A DNA stretch of 64,000 bases from Paenibacillus sp. GTDB lineage: Bacteria > Bacillota > Bacilli > Paenibacillales > YIM-B00363. Position 1 is the first letter of the stretch; each line of letters begins with the position of its first letter. Under the pieces are notes generated by a model. It did no database searches. It saw nothing but the letters and a program-made list of their open reading frames with translations, and was not told the origin of the DNA. Where the stretch lies: positions 62,001 to 126,000 of the forward strand of contig NZ_JAPSKE010000006.1 of assembly GCF_031177825.1 (NCBI RefSeq). Reading direction: 5' to 3'. Positions 24,835 to 32,866 of this stretch are shown here, one piece after another. The translations under genes and the position numbers were made by a program.

Positions 24835-25896
24835 ATGACGGATGGAGTAGTATGCATAGAAGCGCTGCTTAAACTGGCAGGGCAACCCTATGAAGTGCTG
24901 AGGGGGGCGGATGGAGGCCGGCTCCTTGTACTTGTGAAAGGCGGACGAATTCTCGATCTGCGTGCTTCGGATGGTTATGACTCGGCGCTATGGAATGATC
25001 TTTCCGCTGTCGAAAGCGGCGAATGGAACACCGGCGGCGATCGTACGTGGATCAGTCCCGAAATGGACTACTTCATGGATGAATACGGAATCTACAAGGT
25101 TCCCTCTCAGCTCGATCCCGGGAATTGGGAGGTCATAGACCGTTCGCAGGACGGGTTGTCTCTTCGCAATGAGTGCCATCTTCGTCACCGCTCCACTTCG
25201 GCAATGACCGCGCTTAAGATGGAGAAACAAATCTCGCTCGCCGCGAATCCTCTGACCATGAATGTCTCAGCCCTCGAGCGAGGTTTGTCCGCTCTGCATT
25301 ATATCGGCTATGAGGTCTCTACCAGCCTGTCTATCTCTGCGGTCCCGAGCTTCCCGCAACCTGCATCAGGTTATTGCGGACAGTGGACCATCTTACAAGT
25401 GCCGGCGGGCGGCAGCGTGCTGGTCCCTACGATCGGCACTGTCCGTCCGATGACGATGTTCGCAGACCGGGAGCCTGATTATGTTCGCCTTTCTGAAGGC
25501 GGAGTAAGTATCCACTGTATAGGGAGCCACGGCTTCAAGCTCTCGTTCGATGCTCTCGCCTCTACTGGGCGAATTGGTTATACCCGGAGGTTGAATGAGA
25601 AGGAGCACAGCCTTGTCGTTCGCCAGTTCACCGTGAATCCTGCAGGGGTATATCCGGATTATCCTCCCGATAAGCCCGGTTGCCTCGGGTCCTGCACCCA
25701 AGTTTATTATGACGGCGGCAAGCTGGGCGGCTATGCAGAGCTCGAATATCAATCGCCGGCGCTCCGAATCGATGCTCCGGGCACGACGACGGAACGCACG
25801 CAAGTCTTTCATTATACCGGCCTATCAGCCTCCGTCGCCATGGCAGCTGAACTATTGTTAGGCGGGGTAGCAGCGGCATCGTGGAACGGTCCTTGA
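24835..25896 (+). CDS. Conserved protein, possibly DUF6786 (mutarotase-like fold)
   Basis: A 353-residue cytoplasmic protein without signal peptide. Visible marks are GGRILDLRASDG, then GGDRTWISPEMDYF near residue 65 and YCGQWTILQVPAGG near 180. The GGDRTWISPE stretch and the all-beta appearance recall DUF6786 and aldose-epimerase-like sugar-binding folds, but I cannot confirm this. It starts 45 nt after the deacetylase and ends at a hairpin shared with the convergent LacI gene, so it is the last gene of the operon. It probably acts on the same sugar-like substrate. Confidence 0.6.
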   Translation: MTDGVVCIEALLKLAGQPYEVLRGADGGRLLVLVKGGRILDLRASDGYDSALWNDLSAVESGEWNTGGDRTWISPEMDYFMDEYGIYKVPSQLDPGNWEVIDRSQDGLSLRNECHLRHRSTSAMTALKMEKQISLAANPLTMNVSALERGLSALHYIGYEVSTSLSISAVPSFPQPASGYCGQWTILQVPAGGSVLVPTIGTVRPMTMFADREPDYVRLSEGGVSIHCIGSHGFKLSFDALASTGRIGYTRRLNEKEHSLVVRQFTVNPAGVYPDYPPDKPGCLGSCTQVYYDGGKLGGYAELEYQSPALRIDAPGTTTERTQVFHYTGLSASVAMAAELLLGGVAAASWNGP

Positions 25897-25917
25897 GATG
25901 ATATCCAAGGCCGTTCT
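25884..25917. terminator. Hairpin between convergent operon end and lacI-type gene
   Basis: GAACGG-CCTTG (25884-25895) pairs with CAAGG-CCGTTC with one internal mismatch. It overlaps the last codons of the upstream gene and lies between two convergent stops, so it probably terminates both. Confidence 0.65.
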
Positions 25918-25937
25918 TGCTGCCCAGCCAGAGCGAG

Positions 25938-26963
25938 TTAGCTTGATTCGGAATACGCTCTGGTACTCGATCTCACAATGATTTGATTGGATGTAGACAT
26001 ATAACTTTCGGGTGAACTTTCCTTATCGTTAATTTTTTCAATCAACAATTGCACCGCATATTTGGCCATTTCTTCACGATCGATTTTAACAGTTGTCAAA
26101 GGCGGTTCAATATATCTGGACAGAATGATGTCGTCGATACCAATAACCGATATATCTTCCGGAACCCTTAGTCCATGATCCTTTATGCACCTAATTGCAC
26201 CGATCGCCAATATATCGCTGGCACAGAAAATAGCGGTCGGAAGCTCATTGTGAGATAGTATTCTTCTCATGCTATCCGAAGCGGTATGCTCATCCGCCGC
26301 GTCAAGCTGTATCCAGTGTATGGGAAGCTCGAACCTATTTTCTTCCATTGCTTTTTTAAAACCGTTAAATGTCTGAACGCTGTAATTGGTCAGCAGCTGA
26401 TTTCCAATGTGCGCGATTCGGCGATGGCCAAGTTCAATTAAATAGGATGCAGCTGTGTAAGCAGCCTCCATATAATCCGCGTAAACACAAAGAGAACTCG
26501 ACACGGATAAATGGGTATCGATCACAATATAAGGTAGTTCAAAATTCTTTAAACCAGAGATGATTTCAGAATCCGTGTCCCCATAAAAGATTACTCCGTC
26601 TACGTCGTACGATTTAATGACCTGAGGGAAGACAACCTCACCGTTCTCATAGTATACAGACGTAAAAATTAGATTGTAGTTATAACGGCTGCATTCGTCG
26701 ACGACTACACGATTTAGTTCGGAATAAAAAATGTTTTCAAGCGGAGAAGTGTCCCTCTTTATCAGTACAGTGATGTTATTTGTTTTATTAAAAAGCAATC
26801 TCCTAGAGTTTGGATTTGGGGCGTATTGAAGTTTTGCAACAAGATCGGAAATTTTACTTCTGGTCTCGTCGCTTACGCCCTTCTTATTATTTAAAACAAT
26901 CGACACGGCGGCTGGGGATACTCCGGCAATTTTCGCTATTTCCTTGATCGTTAGCTTCGGCAT
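25938..26963 (-). CDS. LacI-family transcriptional regulator
   Basis: A 341-residue repressor. The HTH is LTIKEIAKIAGVSPAAVSIV at residues 4-23, followed by the hinge LQYAPNPNSRRL and a periplasmic-binding-like core (PYIVIDTHLS, RRIAHIGNQ, PTAIFCASDILAIGAI, DISVIGIDD). The start at 26963 was preferred over 26981 because AAAGGATAA precedes it at 7 nt. It is divergent from the glutamate dehydrogenase gene and convergent with the transporter operon. Palindromic TAAAAGCnTTTA sites at the two promoters of the cluster are its probable operators. The inducer is likely the imported sugar or a product. Confidence 0.92.
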   Translation of the reverse strand: MPKLTIKEIAKIAGVSPAAVSIVLNNKKGVSDETRSKISDLVAKLQYAPNPNSRRLLFNKTNNITVLIKRDTSPLENIFYSELNRVVVDECSRYNYNLIFTSVYYENGEVVFPQVIKSYDVDGVIFYGDTDSEIISGLKNFELPYIVIDTHLSVSSSLCVYADYMEAAYTAASYLIELGHRRIAHIGNQLLTNYSVQTFNGFKKAMEENRFELPIHWIQLDAADEHTASDSMRRILSHNELPTAIFCASDILAIGAIRCIKDHGLRVPEDISVIGIDDIILSRYIEPPLTTVKIDREEMAKYAVQLLIEKINDKESSPESYMSTSNQIIVRSSTRAYSESS

Positions 26964-27009
26964 TCTTTTATCCTTTCTCATTCGAAGTAAACCCTTTTAG
27001 CTACTTTGG

Positions 27010-27038
27010 ATTATAAACAATTTGATGTGAAGATTCAA
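27010..27038 (-). promoter_or_regulatory. Sigma-A promoter of the LacI-family gene
   Basis: On the minus strand TTGAAT (27038-27033), 17 bp, TATAAT (27015-27010), about 47 nt before the start codon. Confidence 0.75.
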
Positions 27039-27063
27039 TATTCATTAGTATTGTCGGTAAGAG

Positions 27064-27092
27064 TTGACAATTCGATACAGAGATTTTATTAT
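27064..27092 (+). promoter_or_regulatory. Sigma-A promoter of the glutamate dehydrogenase gene
   Basis: TTGACA (27064-27069), 17 bp, TATTAT (27087-27092). The expected start point lies at the operator centred near 27,103. Confidence 0.85.
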
Positions 27093-27097
27093 CTAAC

Positions 27098-27109
27098 TAA
27101 AAGCTTTTA
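27098..27109. promoter_or_regulatory. Perfect palindromic operator TAAAAGCTTTTA
   Basis: A 12-bp perfect palindrome beginning 6 nt after the -10, the same geometry as operator O1 at 19,512. A weaker version (TAAATGCTTTA) is at 27,153-27,163. Probably bound by the divergently encoded LacI-family repressor. Confidence 0.65.
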
Positions 27110-27200
27110 TTAAATTTAACATTTTCCTTAAATCAAAGAAGTTATTGTCTAATAAATGCTTTAATTTATAGTGGGCAAGAATGATAAAGGAGTGAAAGAC

Positions 27201-28457
27201 ATGAATAGTAAAGCGGATCATACCCCCTTTTTGGCTGTTCAAAGAAAAATACAGGAAGTTTGCGGCCTCTTGGGTTTCCCTGAGGATGTATTTGAGATTC
27301 TGAAGGAGCCGGAAAAGATCCTGACGACAAGCTTCCGTGTCCGGATGGACGATGGCAAAGTAAAAACATTTACCGGGTATCGCTGCCAACATAATGATGC
27401 AATGGGGCCTTATAAAGGCGGCATTCGTTTTCATCAACTTGTGGACCTGGATGAAATTAAAGCTTTGTCCATGTGGATGACCTTTAAATGTGCGGTTGTC
27501 GGCATTCCATTCGGTGGAGCCAAAGGGGGGGTTGGAGTAGATCCATCCGTTCTGTCGGAATTTGAATTGGAGAGGCTTAGCCGGGCATACATAGAGAACA
27601 TCGCTTCCGTGATCGGGCCTGCCAAAGATATCCCGGCACCGGATGTAAACACGAACAGCAAGATTATGGGGTGGATGCTGGATGAGTATAGCAGGCTTAA
27701 TGGGAAAGTCACCTATGAAGTGATTACCGGAAAACCGCTCAACCTTGGTGGCTCGCAAGGAAGGACGGAAGCAACCGGATTCGGTGTCGCACTCATAAGC
27801 AGCATGGCATTAAGGTTGAAGAACATTCCAGTCAAGGGGGCAAAGGTCTCCGTTCAAGGCTTTGGAAATGTAGGTTTTCACGCGGCTAAATATTTGGAGA
27901 GCATGGGAGCTAGGATTGTTTCAGTGCAAGAACGAAATTCCTGTATCTACAATCCTGACGGAATCCGCGACATGGCTGCGCTTAAAGCATACTTCCAGCA
28001 ACATAAAACGCTAGAAGGTTATGAAGGCACAGAATTCGTTGAGCGGAGCCGCATCTTTGAAATTCCCGTCGATCTCCTGATACCGGCTGCGCTCGAAAAT
28101 CAAATCGATGATCAAAATGCACACCTTATCCAGGCGAAGATTGTGTGTGAGGGTGCAAACGGGCCGATAACGGCTGAAGCCGACCGGATTCTGCAGGGGC
28201 GGAAAGTTCTAGTCGTACCGGATATACTGGCGAACGCTGGAGGAGTCATCGTCTCTTACTTTGAGCTTGTTCAGAACAACATGAAATTTTATTGGGATAT
28301 CGAGGAGATACAAGAAAAGCAGACTAAGATTATGGATATGGCGTTCAAAGATTTGCTGGAGATAATGGAAAAATGGGGTGTGGATATGAGAACGGCTGCA
28401 TATATGAAAGCTACGGAAGCAATAACGGTCGCCATGAAAGAAAGAGGATGGTGCTGA
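27201..28457 (+). CDS. NAD(P)-dependent glutamate dehydrogenase (Glu/Leu/Phe/Val family)
   Basis: A 418-residue enzyme interconverting glutamate and 2-oxoglutarate plus ammonia. The substrate lysine motif is GPYKGGIRFH, the catalytic lysine is K108 in GIPFGGAKGGVG, and the Rossmann motif is GFGNVGFHAA. The length fits the hexameric RocG/GudB class. The ATG at 27201 follows AAAGGAG at 8 nt; the upstream ATG at 27171 has no such site. It has its own promoter and a perfect operator matching the aminotransferase promoter. That implies co-induction and suggests recycling of glutamate formed by transamination. Confidence 0.93.
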   Translation: MNSKADHTPFLAVQRKIQEVCGLLGFPEDVFEILKEPEKILTTSFRVRMDDGKVKTFTGYRCQHNDAMGPYKGGIRFHQLVDLDEIKALSMWMTFKCAVVGIPFGGAKGGVGVDPSVLSEFELERLSRAYIENIASVIGPAKDIPAPDVNTNSKIMGWMLDEYSRLNGKVTYEVITGKPLNLGGSQGRTEATGFGVALISSMALRLKNIPVKGAKVSVQGFGNVGFHAAKYLESMGARIVSVQERNSCIYNPDGIRDMAALKAYFQQHKTLEGYEGTEFVERSRIFEIPVDLLIPAALENQIDDQNAHLIQAKIVCEGANGPITAEADRILQGRKVLVVPDILANAGGVIVSYFELVQNNMKFYWDIEEIQEKQTKIMDMAFKDLLEIMEKWGVDMRTAAYMKATEAITVAMKERGWC

Positions 28458-28534
28458 AAAATAAGTCCCGGTATGACAATACTGTTCGCGTACATCGACG
28501 ACCAAATCAAGGAGATCATGAAGGAGAATTCATT

Positions 28535-29695
28535 ATGAGAAAACTTAAAGCTGCCATTATTGGTATGGGGTTCATCGCAGGAAGCCATATCGATGCGGTT
28601 AGGCGTCTTGGATTTGCTGAGGTTGTCGCCGCTGCCGGTACGGGTCCTAATCCAGCGCAGTCGAGAAAGAAAGCAGAGGACTTTTATATCCCCAAATATT
28701 ATGACACCTTGGATGAATTGCTGTTAGATAAGGACATCGATGTGATTCATAATTGTACGCCAAATCATTTACACCTTGAAGTGAACGAAAAAATTATTCG
28801 GTCGGGCAAACACGTATTCTCCGAAAAACCGCTGGCTGTAACCTCCGCCGAATCGGCCCGGCAGCTTGAGCTGCTCAAAGAACATCCGGGGATTACGCAT
28901 GGTGTGAATTTCAATTACCGGATGAATCCCCTGGTTCAGGAGATAAAGCATAAAGTCAGAAGAGGGGAGATCGGAAGGCCGCGATTAATTCACGGATCTT
29001 ATCTGCAGGACTGGCTGCTCTATGATACCGATTATAACTGGAGACTCGAATCGAGACTGAGCGGGCCTTCCAGAGCGATAGCGGATATCGGCTCACATTG
29101 GATGGATGGCGCCCAGGTCATCGCTGGAGGCAGAATTGTTGAGGTGTGCGCTGATCTGGTCACTGTCATCCCTACAAGGAAGAAGCCCAATGGACAAATA
29201 GAAACGTTTGCCGTGAACACTAACGCGGAATATACGGACAAAGCGATCGATACTGAGGATTATGGCGCAGTTATGTTCCGGATGGATAATGGCGTGAGCG
29301 GCGTCTTCCATGTATCGCAAGTCAGTGCAGGGAGAAAGTGTCATTTTAATTATGAAATTAATGGAAGTGAGGCTTCCCTATATTGGAATCAAGAGACGGC
29401 GGATCACATGTGGATGGGTTTTCGGGATGAAGCGAATCGACTGGTGATGCGTGATCCGAAACTCATTGTTGATCAAGCGCAACCTTATACCTCCTTGCCG
29501 GCCGGACATCCGGAAGGTTGGAACGATGCCATGAAAAATAATGTTTACAGCTTCTACAAGTTTATTGCCGAAGGTAAAAGGATTGGTGTCGACCCTTGCG
29601 ATTTTGCCACCTTTGAAGACGGGCATGCAATGATGCGACTGATTGATGCGGTTCTTGAAAGCCATAATCGAAAGACTTGGGTAGCGATCAATTGA
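28535..29695 (+). CDS. Gfo/Idh/MocA-family NAD(P)-dependent oxidoreductase
   Basis: A 386-residue sugar or cyclitol dehydrogenase. The N-terminal Rossmann motif is AIIGMGFIAGSH, and the family Glu-Lys-Pro is in VFSEKPLAVT near residue 95. The catalytic region has SYLQDWLLYDTDYNW and ADIGSHWMDGAQ, with the conserved Asp/His pair. Family members oxidise inositols, glucosides at C3 or keto sugars. The ATG at 28535 follows AAGGAGAA; an open frame reaches upstream but lacks a site. It is 77 nt from glutamate dehydrogenase and likely in the same transcript. It would supply or remove the carbonyl used by the aminotransferase. Confidence 0.9.
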   Translation: MRKLKAAIIGMGFIAGSHIDAVRRLGFAEVVAAAGTGPNPAQSRKKAEDFYIPKYYDTLDELLLDKDIDVIHNCTPNHLHLEVNEKIIRSGKHVFSEKPLAVTSAESARQLELLKEHPGITHGVNFNYRMNPLVQEIKHKVRRGEIGRPRLIHGSYLQDWLLYDTDYNWRLESRLSGPSRAIADIGSHWMDGAQVIAGGRIVEVCADLVTVIPTRKKPNGQIETFAVNTNAEYTDKAIDTEDYGAVMFRMDNGVSGVFHVSQVSAGRKCHFNYEINGSEASLYWNQETADHMWMGFRDEANRLVMRDPKLIVDQAQPYTSLPAGHPEGWNDAMKNNVYSFYKFIAEGKRIGVDPCDFATFEDGHAMMRLIDAVLESHNRKTWVAIN

Positions 29696-29812
29696 AATTG
29701 GACAGGCCGGACTCGATAAACCCGGGTCCGGCACAGTCTTACCTCATTCAAAAAAGGTCAAGAGCAATCATATTGTACCTTTCCCTATTCGAAAATGATA
29801 CCGTTTCCAATA

Positions 29813-29821
29813 AAGCGCTTC
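29813..29821. promoter_or_regulatory. cre-like/operator-like palindrome
   Basis: AAAGCGCTT upstream of the broken alcohol dehydrogenase, in the context AATAAAGCGCTTCTA, similar to the site at 20,961. Probably the control site of the gene that has since decayed. Confidence 0.4.
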
Positions 29822-29866
29822 TATTTCTGATTAGTTGGATTTCGTTAGCCGGAGAAACACCGAATA

Positions 29867-30186
29867 ATTGAGCATGTTCTTCTCGGAAGATTAAGTGAAA
29901 AGTCTGAAGAAATTAGAAATATTACTGATGACGGAATCAAAACCATTATTGAACTCTTCATGGAGTATGCGAAATTAGCCAACATAGCAGGAACGGACAG
30001 AGCGCAGGAAGGATCGGAGCACTTCTTTTTTACAATGCCGAATATATTACCGGAAGAACCTATATTCACGGAGCTATGCTGTCCATTGGCATCTGGGCAA
30101 TCGGTTCCTTCTATTATGGCAAGGCGAAAGAAACAGGCGACCTGCTTAATACTTTAGGCCTTTCCCATACCTTGCAATTAATGTAA
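29867..30186 (+). pseudogene. C-terminal relic of an iron-containing alcohol dehydrogenase
   Basis: One frame carries LLGRLSEKSEEIRNI...FMEYAKLANIAGTDRAQEGS plus EHFFF. After the T-run TTCTTTTTT (near 30,032) the protein continues in another frame as YNAEYITGRTYIHGAMLSIG to a TAA at 30184. The EH...YIHG pair of metal histidines and the layout fit the glycerol/glycerol-1-phosphate dehydrogenase branch of the iron-ADH superfamily. The first two thirds are missing and the rest is frameshifted. It was probably one more redox enzyme of the LacI-regulated pathway. Confidence 0.7.
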
Positions 30187-30321
30187 ATGAATCATTTATC
30201 GATAACATCGTAAACAATCTGAAGTAACATTAATCGATTGGAGAGAATATATGCTTGCTGCATAAGTCCCTCGGAGGATGCCTTCGGATTCGTAGTTAAA
30301 TTTAATTAGGGAGATTGTCAA

Positions 30322-31071
30322 ATGAAGAAGAACAATGTTTTCTTTGGCGAACATGAGACCTTTGTTAAATGTGTGGCATTCGATAAAGACGGCACGCTGT
30401 TCGATGCAATGGGGTTCTGGACATACATCGATAATCTCAGGGAAGAGACCTTTTCTTCATTGGTGGGTTCCGAGCACAAGTCAGCCTGGAGCAAACTGAT
30501 GGGGATAACGGATGCGGCCGTCGACCATCACGGTGTGCTGGCGGTTGCTTCATTGCAGGAAGAAATTGTTTTGGTGGCCGGTCTCATTTATCAACTTAAG
30601 GGATGGCCCTGGGTAAGGTGCAAAGAGGTCGCTGCAGAAATATTCAAAACGGCGGATTCGCGGCTAAAGATTGACAGAGCCTTCAACAAAGTGGAAGGTG
30701 TACCGGATATTTTCCATCAGCTCATGGAAGCCGGTATACATACCGGCATAATGACCTCGGACGCATTGGCGCGTACTGAAGATTGCATGCGTTTGTTGGA
30801 CATTTTGGATTTCCTCGATTTTATCATTACACCCGAGAAGGTGAAGAACGGGAAGCCGGCGCCCGACATGGTCCATATTGCTTGCGAATCGCTTGGGATT
30901 CAACCGTCGGAAATCGCTGTAATCGGCGACTCCATTGTGGACATGAGAATGGCCAAGGCCGCAGGATGCCTGGCGGTAGGCATCATAACCTATGAGGGCT
31001 CAGCCGAAGTACTAGCTCCTGAAGCAGACCTATTGATTCATTCGATTCGAGATATTAAAGTAAAGGCTTAA
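30322..31071 (+). CDS. HAD-superfamily phosphatase
   Basis: A 249-residue hydrolase of the phosphoglycolate-phosphatase-like subfamily. Motif I is FDKDGTLFD (D21, D23), motif II GIMTSDA, motif III lysine GKPAPDM and motif IV GDSIVDMRMAK. A helical cap follows motif I (residues about 30-110). It would dephosphorylate a small phosphorylated metabolite. AGGGAGA precedes the ATG. It follows the iron-ADH relic by about 135 nt and may be the last gene of the glutamate dehydrogenase unit. The cap type differs from the Cof-like NtdB of kanosamine synthesis, so it is not that enzyme. Confidence 0.85.
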   Translation: MKKNNVFFGEHETFVKCVAFDKDGTLFDAMGFWTYIDNLREETFSSLVGSEHKSAWSKLMGITDAAVDHHGVLAVASLQEEIVLVAGLIYQLKGWPWVRCKEVAAEIFKTADSRLKIDRAFNKVEGVPDIFHQLMEAGIHTGIMTSDALARTEDCMRLLDILDFLDFIITPEKVKNGKPAPDMVHIACESLGIQPSEIAVIGDSIVDMRMAKAAGCLAVGIITYEGSAEVLAPEADLLIHSIRDIKVKA

Positions 31072-31136
31072 AACCGAATCGTGATAATCAGTGCGGAAGA
31101 TTTAGGATAGCGAAGGAGTCTATTGAACAAAACTGT

Positions 31137-31166
31137 GAGGCTGTCCGTGCGGCGGCCTCTTTCTGA
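31137..31166 (+). terminator. Weak hairpin with T-rich tail
   Basis: GAGGC (31137-31141) and GCCTC (31155-31159) followed by TTTCT, about 70 nt after the HAD gene stop. The stem is short and the loop large, so this is a tentative terminator. Confidence 0.35.
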
Positions 31167-31302
31167 TTGAACATAATGTATAATCATTGACTCGAACTCA
31201 TGTATATAAATCTTGAAGCAAGACGTCATTCTGATTCAAACCTTCAAAAACCGCCCTCAAGCCGCGCGGACTGATGAAATCGCTTTTACTATGTCTTTAG
31301 TC

Positions 31303-32121
31303 AGGAAGGAAAAACCAGTTCTATAACGAAACTAGTGAATATATCATTTCAATGGGGCAATTCCGAAATAGATACCGATTCGGGAGGGCAGGGAATGAAA
31401 AATTCTTGGTTTCACCGAATGATCTGGTCTTACATCCCCATCTTCCTCATCTTATGCTCCTTTATTTCCTTCATCTTCTTCAACATGCTGTCGGAACAAC
31501 AGCGCAAGAACGCGATTTCGGCGAACCGGGTATCCACCTCGCAAATTTTGCAGACCGTTGACGTCTCGTTGAAATCGATCGACACGACGATTGTGAACGA
31601 TCTGATGAACGAACCGATCTACGAGGAGTTTTTCTATCAAACCGGTCTGCACGACGTCGCGCTCCATTACCGGGTATCGAAGCAATTGAAGCTGTTAACG
31701 CAGCAGCTGCCGATGGTCGAATCCATCGATCTCGTGCGATTCGAGGACGAATTGATCTTTAACGGAAATTTGATCCATCCGATCCGCAAGTCGGAGGACC
31801 GCGAGTTTATCTGAGCCCTGAAAGAGGGAGTCCGGCTTACGAAATGGACGGGCCTGCGGAAATACAAGCATTACCCGTTCCAAGACGACAAAGAGGTGCT
31901 CAGTCTCGTATACCCGTACCCGCTCAATATCGGCGGCCAAGGGGGCTTCATCGTGAACGTGCGCGCGTCGGCGCTCGAACGCATGCTGGAGGACATTACC
32001 GGTTCGACGAACGTGTTCGTGACCGTACGCGACGCGGAAGGGCATCGGCTGTTCGGCAGCGCGACGACGGCGGGCAGCGCGGCCCCATCCTATCGAGCAT
32101 GACCTCCGGGTATACGGGATG
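31303..32121. repeat. Duplicated segment, copy A
   Basis: About 820 bp nearly identical (roughly 95 percent by eye) to 48,823-49,645, starting at AGGAAGGAAAA and ending in the GGGTATACGGG stretch. It covers the promoter region and the first ~240 codons of the AraC-type regulator gene. There is no transposase or flanking direct repeat, so it looks like a tandem or ectopic duplication followed by deletion. Confidence 0.9.
31395..32118 (+). pseudogene. Truncated, mutated copy of the membrane AraC-type regulator
   Basis: It corresponds to the first third of the intact gene at 48,915: MKNSWFHRMIWSYIPIFLIL, then the extracellular sensor domain. It carries a TGA (31812-31814, where the intact copy has GGG) and a one-base deletion in GCGCGACGAC (near 32,062; the intact copy has GCGCGGACGAC). 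It ends at the junction with SWIM-gene sequence. No second membrane helix or AraC HTH remains. Confidence 0.88.
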
Positions 32122-32427
32122 GACGAGGAACGAATGTTTGAAAGATTCCTGATCTATGTCCGAACAGCGCCGACTCGGATTGAGACGTACTACGGAGCAT
32201 TGCTGCCGCATTTTCCGGGTGAGGTCAAGGAGCTCTTCTTGGCTTATATTGAATTTCGCGCAGATCGTTCCAACGATCGCAAGGATTATGTCGATGTGTG
32301 CCGAATCATTCGGTTGTTGCAGAAGGTCGGCGGAAAAGAGGAAGCATACTCGATCTCGAAGCAGCTGTTGGCGAAGTTCCCCAGGAGACCTGCGATGCGG
32401 GAGGAGCTAGAGAAAATCGTACATTAG
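32119..32427 (+). pseudogene. Stranded C-terminus of a SWIM zinc-finger-family gene
   Basis: The frame encodes DEERMFERFLIYVRTAPTRI...RRPAMREELEKIVH, about 70 percent identical by eye to the last 100 residues of the SWIM protein at 14,930-16,603 but clearly not a recent copy of it. It is joined directly to the truncated AraC copy at GGATGGACGAGGAACG. There is no SWIM motif and no ribosome site. Confidence 0.8.
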
Positions 32428-32817
32428 TGTGTGATCGATCTAAGGGGGACAATCACTCCGGAATCCAGGCGTCCGTGAAGGCGAACGTCCGCAATCACGG
32501 CTGCCCGGAGGATGCGGTGCAACTAACGCGTGTTTAAAAAGCTAGATTCACTCGGGATCTATAAGAAATTCGAGATCGTCGAGAGACTGCTCGACTACCG
32601 GCATACGGATCCCCGGGAGGTCGGATTCCAGTATGTCAGCTTTCTTATAGTCGGTGACGATATCCTGTATTTGAACCGTACAGCTATGAATCAGGCGCGA
32701 AATTTCCTCGATGCTAGGTGTAATTAACATGGGAGTCGCAAAGGTGACAAGAAGTCATGTTTCCTTGGTTAGGTTCATTGTAACGTAGCGGCAGGGGACG
32801 CTTCCGGGCGCTGCAGG
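32428..32817. other. Intergenic stretch with only doubtful small frames
   Basis: About 390 bases. Two overlapping 60-65-codon frames on opposite strands (plus 32530-32727, MFKKLDSLGIYKKFEIVERL...; minus 32548-32730, MLITPSIEEISRLIHSCTVQ...) both look protein-like, but neither has a clear ribosome site or known family. One of them may be a relic. Confidence 0.35.
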
Positions 32818-32854
32818 GCCTCCCATCCGGACGACCGGGCGGGAGGCTTCTTTC
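32818..32854 (+). terminator. Intrinsic terminator
   Basis: GCCTCCC-CCGG (32818-32830) pairs with CCGG-GGGAGGC (to 32847), followed by TTCTTTCT. It faces the end of the minus-strand response-regulator gene and may serve both strands. Confidence 0.75.
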
Positions 32855-32866
32855 TAGGCAGGGAGT

